Source: an uncultured Clostridia bacterium (lineage in GTDB: Bacteria > Bacillota > Clostridia > Oscillospirales > Ruminococcaceae). From it: 6,190 bases of DNA. Under the pieces are notes generated by a model, which searched no databases, was not told the DNA's origin, and was given only the letters and a program-made list of their open reading frames with translations. Position 1 is the first letter of the stretch. Every line of letters begins with the position of its first letter. The stretch lies in NCBI GenBank assembly GCA_946183095.1, contig CAMHBE010000127.1, positions 1 to 6,190 on the forward strand, given 5' to 3'. The position numbers and the translations under genes were made by a program. Below are positions 1 to 6,146 of the stretch, in pieces.

Positions 1-1
1 G

Positions 2-88
2 GGAGCTACTTTACCCTATTATAAAGAAGTATCAAAGGAAAATCCTGAAAAAATGGACTGTATAAATAATATTATTAGCCATAATTAA
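2..88 (+). CDS. C-terminal tail of an unrecognised upstream gene (partial)
   Basis: An open frame runs in from the left edge for 28 codons and stops at TAA 86-88. Its last residues read PEKMDCINNIISHN. It was chosen over the other open frame, which ends at 65, because the codons are more ordinary and because its stop lies 5 nt before the strong hairpin terminator. The stretch is AT-rich (24 G+C of 88), well below the roughly 50-60 % of the genes that follow, so it may have a different history from them. The family cannot be recognised from so short a tail. Whether it is coding at all is an inference. Confidence 0.4.
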   Translation, partial: GATLPYYKEVSKENPEKMDCINNIISHN

Positions 89-93
89 AACGC

Positions 94-139
94 AAAAAAG
101 GACATATAACCGGTGAAATGGGTTATATGTCCTTTTTTT
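94..139 (+). terminator. Strong intrinsic terminator, probably bidirectional
   Basis: A perfect 12-bp stem pairs 100-111 with 121-132, around a 9-nt loop (112-120). The flanking A6 (94-99) and T tract (133-139, seven T) extend the pairing to 18 bp. The T tract gives plus-strand termination directly after the upstream stop codon, and the A tract gives a matching U tract for minus-strand transcripts. It separates the left-edge gene from the NRPS frame, so the NRPS is not expected to be read through from the left. Confidence 0.93.
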
Positions 140-174
140 ATGCTTTGATGCAAAAAGTACCGTAGAACCGGCGT

Positions 175-3036
175 TTGTCTGACTTGTTAGAGTGTGTTTA
201 TAGGCACTCCGGAGCGAAAGCGATACTGACTACGCGGGAGCTATGGGAGCAGAAGCCGCTCGGCTTTCCCGAGGAAAGAGTGGTCTTCATGGACGAGCCG
301 CCCTCACAGGAGCAGAAAGACGTTCACTGTGAGACGCTGTCCGATAATTCCCCGGCGATGCTGCTTTATACCTCAGGCACGACAGGAAAGCCCAAGGGTG
401 TGCTGCATATCCACAAAATGCTTCTGCACATCGCTGATTGGATGAATGTACATGAGGGAGCCGAAATGGACGGCAGCACTAGATCCGGTGTCATTACGAG
501 TTTTTCATTTGTGGGAACTCAGATGTTCCTGCTCGGTCCGCTGTCAAAGGGCGGTACCGTGTGCATAGCTCCGGAAGCCGCGCGGAAAGATCTGGGGTAT
601 CTGCACAGTTTCCTTGCTGAACAGCACATCACCCACATCTTCGTACCTTCCGGACTTGCCGCCATACTCGCGGAGGATCATGATATCAGCGGGATCTTTG
701 TGTTCGCGGCAGGCGAAAAGCTGAGGAATTTCAGACCGCTCGTACCCGGGAACTTCCTGATCGACAGCTACGGCAGTACGGAGACCAGCGGAGTATTGTC
801 AAAAAAGGTCTACGGAGACGAGACACGCATCCTCGTCGGAAAACCGTTTACAAATACAAAGACGATGATCGCGGACGAAGCTATGAAGCCGGTAAAACCC
901 GGAGAAGCGGGAGAACTGCTGATATCCAGTGAGTTCATGTCCCGGCAGTATTGGAAGCTGCCGGAGCTGAGCAGGGAAAAATGGATAGAACTGGACGGAA
1001 CGACATGGTTCCGCACGGGAGACAGAGCCTTGCTGACAGCAGAGGGAGATCACGACATCCTCGGACGTATCGACAATATGGTAAAGCTGCGCGGTTTCCG
1101 CATAGAGACCGGAGAGGTGGAAGCACAAGTCTCCGCAGCAGCCATAAAACTCGGACGAAGCGATGTGAAACAGGTCGTTGTGACCGTTAAGACTGTCGGC
1201 GGCGTGGAAAATCTGGTATGCTACTATGAATCGGGTCAGGAGCTTGACAGTCAGGCTGTTACGGAGGAGATCGCCAAAAACCTGACGGAATATATGATCC
1301 CGAAGCTCTGGGTCAGAATGGACGCAGTGCCGCGAAACGCTAACGGAAAGGTAATGCGCGGTGAGCTTCCGCAGCCGCGCCGTCAGCGGAAGAATTCCCA
1401 TTACGAAGCGCTCGACAGCGAGGTCCTTGCACGTCTTGTATACACGCTGGAAGATCTGCTTGATACATCGGTTTCGTTCAGTCCGGACGACAGATTCACA
1501 GAACTTGGAGGGACATCGCTTATAGCTATAAAATATTCCGCGCTCCTACGCGAACAGGGTATCAGGATCAGCAGCGCGCAGGTGCTGCGTCTGAATGTGC
1601 TCCGCAGTATAGCGGAGGCCGCGGATATAGCTTACGAACAGCTCTGGACCGAGAAAGAGTACAGCATGATCCGGGAGGATTTTGCCTCACGGGGCGAAAA
1701 GATCCTGAAAGTGCTTCCGATCACTCCGGAACAGGACGATATGCTGTTCAAACAGATCCTGTATCCGGATCGCTTCGACTTCCGAAGTGCCGCATTCCTT
1801 CAGGTGGACAGTCCCTTATCAGAGAAGGATCTGCGCGAGGTGCTGGATATAGTTTCCGAGGAGAACGAAGCTCTGCGCTCCGCTATCGTATTCCATGATG
1901 TCGGGGTAATACAGCAGGTCATCACGGACAGGAAGATACCGCTGGAGATCTCGGACAGCGAAGCTATCGGGTCCCGCGAGATGCTTGATACACAGAACCG
2001 GCTTCTGTGCTCTCCGACTGACCTGCAAAGGACCTGTCCTGTACAGGTGATATATCTGCGTACAGAAGGCAGGTATATGCTGTGCGTACTTACAAACCGC
2101 ACAGCTTTCGATCAGACGAAGCGCAGCGTCTTTCTGGCGCGGCTGATGGGTCTGCTGGAAGAAAGATATCCGGAAGATGAGGCAATACGCGGGTGGTGTG
2201 AGCTGCTGGAGGAGAGCCTTACGGAAAGCACGGGCGATGCCGCCGAACACAAAGGTGAGATAAGCACGGAAAAGCCGTCGGATATCTGCGTATATTCGGA
2301 AAACGATGGTCCGAAGACAGTATTTATCCACACTGCGAACACCGGCAGTTCCGCATACTACCGTCTTGCGGCAAGGATCGGCAGCAAGGTTTCATTCTCG
2401 GTCATCGAGCCGTTCAATTTGTATCATCAGGATGAAGCGCGTTACGGCATAAAACAGATCGCGGAAAAATATATAGAGATACTGAAAAGCAGACAGCCGC
2501 AGGGACCTTATATCCTCGGCGGCTGGTGCTACGGCGGTGTGATCGCGCATGAAATGGCTTGTCAGCTTGAAAAAGCGGGAGATGATGTACGGTATCTGTT
2601 TTTGTTGGACTCACACGCAACCACGAACGAACAGCTGCGTAGCTCCTTCAAAGCCATGAGTATGCAGGTCGATCGCACATACTTTGAAACAAGTCCGCTG
2701 TTCGCGGATCTCAGGGAAGCCGGAATGCTGGAGGCCGTAATACAGAACTCGATGCACTCATCGGAAGATATGATGAATCATGACCCGTCCGTTTTTCACG
2801 GGAATGTACTGTATTTCAAGCCCGATCAGATCCCGTCCGGCATATCCGAGGAAAGCCGTCGGTACTGGAAGAGAATGATGGGATTTGAAGCTGGGAACTA
2901 CGAGCGGTATTGTGAGCCGGACAAACTCCGTATCGTTCACACACCGCATGAGCATGACCTGATGATGGACGACCCGTCACTTAACATCATCGTACCGGAA
3001 ATGATGAAGGCAATAGAAGAAAGCAAAAAGGAGTAA
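175..3036 (+). CDS. 5'-truncated NRPS: A (partial)-PCP-half C-thioesterase
   Basis: Cytoplasmic nonribosomal peptide synthetase, 953 codons from a doubtful TTG. The adenylation domain (about 1-400) lacks cores A1-A2 and starts near HSGAKAILTT. It keeps A3 YTSGTTGKPKG (65-75), A5 YGSTE (199-203), A7 TGD (281-283), A8 GRIDNMVKLRGFR (297-309) and A10 NGK with Lys392. It should adenylate an acid and load it on the PCP (about 415-485; LGGTSL, Ser448). Residues 509-675 match only the N-terminal half of a condensation domain, with NRTAFDQ in place of HHxxxDG. A type I thioesterase (about 713-945) follows, with GWCYGG (Cys785), Asp812 and His927. Val113 sits where the amino-binding Asp is expected. 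No ribosome site precedes TTG 175. ATG 289 has a purine-rich GAGGAAAG at 271-278 but would delete still more of the domain. The 3' end carries the ribosome site of the STAS gene. The NRPS assignment is firm; expression and activity are uncertain, and it may be a pseudogene. Confidence 0.9.
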   Translation: MSDLLECVYRHSGAKAILTTRELWEQKPLGFPEERVVFMDEPPSQEQKDVHCETLSDNSPAMLLYTSGTTGKPKGVLHIHKMLLHIADWMNVHEGAEMDGSTRSGVITSFSFVGTQMFLLGPLSKGGTVCIAPEAARKDLGYLHSFLAEQHITHIFVPSGLAAILAEDHDISGIFVFAAGEKLRNFRPLVPGNFLIDSYGSTETSGVLSKKVYGDETRILVGKPFTNTKTMIADEAMKPVKPGEAGELLISSEFMSRQYWKLPELSREKWIELDGTTWFRTGDRALLTAEGDHDILGRIDNMVKLRGFRIETGEVEAQVSAAAIKLGRSDVKQVVVTVKTVGGVENLVCYYESGQELDSQAVTEEIAKNLTEYMIPKLWVRMDAVPRNANGKVMRGELPQPRRQRKNSHYEALDSEVLARLVYTLEDLLDTSVSFSPDDRFTELGGTSLIAIKYSALLREQGIRISSAQVLRLNVLRSIAEAADIAYEQLWTEKEYSMIREDFASRGEKILKVLPITPEQDDMLFKQILYPDRFDFRSAAFLQVDSPLSEKDLREVLDIVSEENEALRSAIVFHDVGVIQQVITDRKIPLEISDSEAIGSREMLDTQNRLLCSPTDLQRTCPVQVIYLRTEGRYMLCVLTNRTAFDQTKRSVFLARLMGLLEERYPEDEAIRGWCELLEESLTESTGDAAEHKGEISTEKPSDICVYSENDGPKTVFIHTANTGSSAYYRLAARIGSKVSFSVIEPFNLYHQDEARYGIKQIAEKYIEILKSRQPQGPYILGGWCYGGVIAHEMACQLEKAGDDVRYLFLLDSHATTNEQLRSSFKAMSMQVDRTYFETSPLFADLREAGMLEAVIQNSMHSSEDMMNHDPSVFHGNVLYFKPDQIPSGISEESRRYWKRMMGFEAGNYERYCEPDKLRIVHTPHEHDLMMDDPSLNIIVPEMMKAIEESKKE
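3028..3033 (+). promoter_or_regulatory. Ribosome binding site of the STAS gene, inside the NRPS end
   Basis: AAGGAG sits 9 nt before ATG 3043 and forms part of the last two sense codons of the NRPS (AAG GAG, then TAA). The placement fixes the STAS start and suggests translational coupling: ribosomes finishing the NRPS expose or re-use this site. Confidence 0.85.
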
Positions 3037-3042
3037 AACACG

Positions 3043-3336
3043 ATGAAAATTGAAAAAGAGATCAACGGAAGCTGCGCGACACTCATTCTCAGCGGCTGGA
3101 TGGACACGGTGAACGCGCCGCTTATGGCGGCAGCGGTAGATGAACTTGGCACCGGGATAAGCGAGATCATACTTGATATGTCAGGGCTGGAGTATATGTC
3201 TTCCGCGGGCATCCGACAGATCATCGCCACACATAAGCGAATGGACGGCGCACTGACGCTGAAAAATGTGCCGTCGGTGATAATGGATGTATTCAACACA
3301 CTGGGAATTGCCGGCAAACTGAATATAGTATCATGA
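3043..3336 (+). CDS. STAS-domain anti-anti-sigma factor (SpoIIAA/RsbV type)
   Basis: A 97-residue single-domain STAS protein, the usual size for SpoIIAA/RsbV. In this family the unphosphorylated form binds an RsbW/SpoIIAB-type kinase and makes it release its partner, usually a sigma factor. Phosphorylation of one serine breaks that binding. The diagnostic stretch ILDMSGLEYMSSAGIRQII lies at 43-61. Aligned by eye with B. subtilis SpoIIAA, Ser54 (codon 3202-3204) falls on the phosphorylated Ser58. The start at 3043 is set by AAGGAG 9 nt upstream. The gene lies 6 nt after the NRPS and 7 nt before the gene for a protein with both phosphatase and kinase domains, which is its likely partner. The family call is firm. 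Partnership with the neighbour is inferred from position, and the final target is not visible. Confidence 0.93.
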   Translation: MKIEKEINGSCATLILSGWMDTVNAPLMAAAVDELGTGISEIILDMSGLEYMSSAGIRQIIATHKRMDGALTLKNVPSVIMDVFNTLGIAGKLNIVS

Positions 3337-3337
3337 C

Positions 3338-3342
3338 AGAGG
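3338..3342 (+). promoter_or_regulatory. Poorly spaced ribosome-site-like AGAGG before the phosphatase gene
   Basis: AGAGG ends 1 nt before ATG 3344 and 19 nt before the next in-frame ATG at 3362. The first spacing is too short and the second too long for standard initiation. The phosphatase may therefore depend on coupling to the STAS stop codon (3334-3336). The true start (3344 or 3362) cannot be decided from sequence; they differ by six residues ahead of the first membrane segment. Confidence 0.4.
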
Positions 3343-3343
3343 T

Positions 3344-5350
3344 ATGCAGCAGCATAATAATATGAAGATAAAAGCATCGATTCTGGCGCGCATCGCGCTG
3401 CTTCTCCTGACTTCACTTTTACTCTCGTCGGCGGCAGTGCTTATTTTCAGCAACAACTATATAATGCAAATTGCAGAAGTACAGAGCAATGAAATATCCA
3501 CAGTGGCTGCCGAAGCCGCTCTGACCGCGATAGATTCCGGAAAAGATATTGATGCCATGTATCACGATGAGACATTCCGTGAGTATATTCGTCAGACATT
3601 CCGCGGTATATGCAAAATAGCTACCCTCAGATATTTGTACCTTTATACGGTCGAAGATGACGGATACAGGCATTACATACTCTGCGCAGCGGATAACGAC
3701 GAGGACGACGAACGGGTAAAGGTCGATTTCAGCTTAGGCACCATACACCGGACATCGCTTTATGAAGCAGAGAAAAATGTTCTGAACGGGACCAAGACAA
3801 CTGATTATGAGATCATCGTCAACAATTACGGGTGTGTCTGTACCACGTTCACACCCGTATATGACAGCGAAAACAGGATCATAGCCCTGATCGGTGCCGA
3901 CGACTCGATAGAAGATCTCAGTGTAATTGCCACACACTACCTGATAAATATACTGCTGCTCGGATTCATCATCTTCTCCGTTTCTTTTGTTCTGGCTCTG
4001 CTGCTGATAAGGCATTCAGTGACGCTCCCGATAATGGCATTGTCACAGCGAATGAGAATCTTTGCCGCCGACAGGAAGGTAAACACCGATGCCCGAAAAC
4101 GTAAAACGATATACCGTGATGAGGTCACCGACATTGAGAATGCCTTTGAAAAGATGACCATAGATATCAACAACTACGTCAGTGATATAGAATCCCTGAC
4201 AAGGGATCGCGTCTATACGCAGACACAGCTTGATGTGGCAATGAAGATACAGAGCGGTATCGTTCCGCGTGAATACGCGCTGTCGGACGACAGGTACGAT
4301 ATATTCGGATGTATGAACGCGGCGCGGTCTGTCGGAGGGGACTTCTACGATGTCTTCCGGCTTGAAAACGGAAATATAGCAATCGTTGTGGGTGACATTT
4401 CTGACAAAGGTATCTCGGCAGCTTTGTTTATGGCAATGGTAAAGACAAACATAAAAGAGAAGCTGAAAGCGGGACGCAGGCTCGCCGATACACTCAATCT
4501 TGTCAACCATGAGCTTTGTGCTTCAAATCCGGGAAATATGTTTGCGACTGTTTTTGCACTTACGCTTGATCCGGAGACCGGGATCGTCACTTATGCGAAC
4601 GCGGGTCACGAACCTCCTCTGCTTCCGGGAAAAGATCCCTCATATCTCCGGATAAAGAAGAATATTGCCATAGGACTTTTTGAGGACTCGGATATCGTTG
4701 AGGAAAAGCTCGTACTGCACGACGGAGACGGTATCTTACTATATACAGACGGCATAACCGAGGCGATAAACGCCGATAAACAGCAATACGGCAGGGACAG
4801 ACTAAGAGAAGTGATCCAGCGCAGATACATGGAGGATCCCCACTGCTGTAGTGCAAAGGTGCTCGCAGATGACGTTATAGCTGATATCGGCGCATTCACC
4901 GACGGAGCAGAACAGTTTGACGACATCACCTGTCTTGCGGCGATCTATAAGGATCCCGGATATGATACAGCGATGCTTACCCCCGACCTCAGATCCTTTG
5001 AAACAATAAAAAACACGATACTGTCGTGTATGGACGAAAGCGACTTTACCAAGATCATCATCCTCGTCTGCGAAGAGATCTTCACAAATATCGTGAATTA
5101 TTCGGGCGCTGACAGCATCAGCTTCGGCTGTAAACACTGCGGGAACACTTGGATGATAACATACACCGACAACGGTTCGGAGTATGACCCGGTAAGTGCC
5201 GAACATGATGTCCCCCAATTTGAAAAAATGGATCAGGGCGGAATGGGCGTGATATTGGCGCGCATGAGATCAAAAGAAATGATCTACAACCGCATCAACG
5301 GAAGCAATGTGCTGACAATGGTATTTGACACAGGCTGCATCCTCCCCTGA
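3344..5350 (+). CDS. Membrane sensor SpoIIE/RsbU-type phosphatase with C-terminal RsbW-like kinase
   Basis: A 668-residue inner-membrane signalling protein. Order: membrane helix (about 11-35); outer region (about 36-198) ending Cache-like in FTPVYDSENRIIALIGADDS; membrane helix (about 200-222); HAMP (about 223-280) and a linker helix; PP2C/SpoIIE phosphatase (about 295-536); HATPase_c anti-sigma-kinase-like domain (about 540-665). The phosphatase keeps its metal aspartates: GGDFYD (Asp333), GDISDKG (Asp351), YTDG (Asp469), FDD (Asp526/527). The kinase-like part keeps an N box with Glu578 and Asn582, DNG (609-611) and a GGMG lid motif (632-635). By family knowledge the phosphatase dephosphorylates a STAS protein and the kinase phosphorylates it; the STAS protein encoded 7 nt upstream is the obvious substrate. 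Both opposing activities thus sit in one polypeptide. The start is either 3344 or 3362. Domain calls are firm; the signal sensed is unknown. Confidence 0.95.
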   Translation: MQQHNNMKIKASILARIALLLLTSLLLSSAAVLIFSNNYIMQIAEVQSNEISTVAAEAALTAIDSGKDIDAMYHDETFREYIRQTFRGICKIATLRYLYLYTVEDDGYRHYILCAADNDEDDERVKVDFSLGTIHRTSLYEAEKNVLNGTKTTDYEIIVNNYGCVCTTFTPVYDSENRIIALIGADDSIEDLSVIATHYLINILLLGFIIFSVSFVLALLLIRHSVTLPIMALSQRMRIFAADRKVNTDARKRKTIYRDEVTDIENAFEKMTIDINNYVSDIESLTRDRVYTQTQLDVAMKIQSGIVPREYALSDDRYDIFGCMNAARSVGGDFYDVFRLENGNIAIVVGDISDKGISAALFMAMVKTNIKEKLKAGRRLADTLNLVNHELCASNPGNMFATVFALTLDPETGIVTYANAGHEPPLLPGKDPSYLRIKKNIAIGLFEDSDIVEEKLVLHDGDGILLYTDGITEAINADKQQYGRDRLREVIQRRYMEDPHCCSAKVLADDVIADIGAFTDGAEQFDDITCLAAIYKDPGYDTAMLTPDLRSFETIKNTILSCMDESDFTKIIILVCEEIFTNIVNYSGADSISFGCKHCGNTWMITYTDNGSEYDPVSAEHDVPQFEKMDQGGMGVILARMRSKEMIYNRINGSNVLTMVFDTGCILP

Positions 5351-5352
5351 CC

Positions 5353-5358
5353 GAGGAA
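5353..5358 (+). promoter_or_regulatory. GAGGAA abutting TTG 5359 with no spacer
   Basis: A good Shine-Dalgarno-like GAGGAA lies 2 nt after the phosphatase stop but directly touches the TTG used as the start of the last gene. No usable start codon in that frame lies 5-10 nt beyond it. It is recorded because it makes the start of the 5359-6084 gene doubtful. Confidence 0.3.
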
Positions 5359-6084
5359 TTGAAGGCTTCAAACCGTGAGAAATCAGTAACATCGGTATAT
5401 AACGTACCCCCTGCAGGTAGTGACCGTATAAACCCGATCAACACGACCTACACGATAGACAGAAAGACCGCGAAGGGACAAGACCAGAACGGCAACACCG
5501 TAGATCTCACGCAGTTTAAGGACGGCACACCCTCCGACCCCGACGAGCCGGAAACATACGAGACCGGTTCCTTTGCTTATCAGCGCCGTCTGATGAAGTT
5601 TGAGAACGCGCTTTTCGGTGTTCGGTACATGGGTGCGGATGACCCCGCGATAGATATGAAAGAAAAAACGGAACATCTTGTCGATATCCTTAACAAGACG
5701 GGAACTGGCGAAGCGCTCGGTCTGTATATCGGCTATCCGGAAGAGAATATCGTTCAGACCCCAAACGGCCGCTGGCTCTATTTTATCATTCCGCGTAGCA
5801 ACGACTATAAAGTCGAGGTGAAAACGGAAGGCGATGACGGAGAAACGATCTACAGCGGCGACGGAGGACCAATCATCCTGAAATGCGGGGGAAGTTACCC
5901 CGACTCGTCTGATTGTACGGTATATATCACCGACCCTGACGGAAAGACAATCTCGTGGCGTCCAAGACTTATAGGTGACTTCGACCTTGTACATGGGGTC
6001 GAGTACGGTCACATCGACAGACACCAAGCCGACGGGATTATTCATGATTTTTCGGATTATAACAATACGCACGCTATGGGTTGA
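5359..6084 (+). CDS. Unknown protein, likely an extracytoplasmic beta-rich domain; start uncertain
   Basis: The family is not recognised. The frame is open from 5329 to the TGA at 6082, and TTG 5359 is only the first conventional start; the first in-frame ATG is 5593. Residues 1-66 are hydrophilic and linker-like, ending in a Pro/Asp/Glu stretch (DGTPSDPDEPE, 56-66). A compact part follows (about 70-150, with GSFAYQRRLMKFENALFGVRY), then a probable beta-rich part (150-200) with two cysteines, Cys176 and Cys186, ten residues apart as if bridging a hairpin, and VYITDPDGKTISWRP (188-202). The C-terminus is His- and Asp-rich. The composition resembles exported proteins, yet no signal peptide or membrane helix is present, so a secretion leader may be missing. 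It lies 8 nt after the phosphatase gene and is the last gene before a hairpin, so it is probably co-transcribed. The plus strand was preferred because the antisense frame has an Arg/Val-rich shadow composition. Confidence 0.7.
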   Translation: MKASNREKSVTSVYNVPPAGSDRINPINTTYTIDRKTAKGQDQNGNTVDLTQFKDGTPSDPDEPETYETGSFAYQRRLMKFENALFGVRYMGADDPAIDMKEKTEHLVDILNKTGTGEALGLYIGYPEENIVQTPNGRWLYFIIPRSNDYKVEVKTEGDDGETIYSGDGGPIILKCGGSYPDSSDCTVYITDPDGKTISWRPRLIGDFDLVHGVEYGHIDRHQADGIIHDFSDYNNTHAMG

Positions 6085-6115
6085 TTGCTTTTTATCATAT
6101 CAATATTTCATAGAA

Positions 6116-6146
6116 AAAGACCGTCGCGAATAAGCTGACGGTCTTT
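6116..6146 (+). terminator. Hairpin terminator after the last gene, possibly bidirectional
   Basis: AAAGACCGTC (6116-6125) pairs perfectly with GACGGTCTTT (6137-6146) around an 11-nt loop, 31 nt after the stop at 6084. The plus-strand U run is weak (TTT then GAAT). Read on the minus strand the same stem is followed by TTTTTCT (complement of 6112-6118), a better terminator. It may therefore also end a convergent minus-strand gene lying beyond the right edge. Confidence 0.65.

Noticed and set aside
61..66. TATAAA as a -10 promoter box
   Set aside because: No -35-like element at 15-19 nt upstream, it lies in the probable coding tail, and the strong terminator at 94-139 would stop its transcripts before the NRPS.
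94..139. Hairpin read as a regulatory attenuator or riboswitch of the NRPS
   Set aside because: It lies 5 nt after a stop codon, is a perfect simple stem with no visible competing anti-terminator, and the NRPS behind it has no intact 5' end to regulate.
951..1190. Plus-strand 79-codon frame within the NRPS
   Set aside because: Out-of-frame overlap with cores A7-A8; Arg/Gly-rich with no recognisable motif.
799..1401. Antisense reading frame of 200 codons
   Set aside because: Lies entirely opposite conserved adenylation-domain cores A6-A10; its Cys/His/Leu-rich sequence is a typical shadow.
1699..2199. Half-C region as an epimerization domain
   Set aside because: Epimerization domains are full-length and keep HHxxxDG; here the motif is destroyed and the second lobe is absent.
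5383..6072. Antisense reading frame of 229 codons opposite the unknown terminal gene
   Set aside because: Arg/Val/Ile-rich shadow composition with no domain-like motif, no ribosome site, and opposed to a plus-strand gene lying 8 nt after its operon neighbour; the plus strand has the more protein-like sequence.
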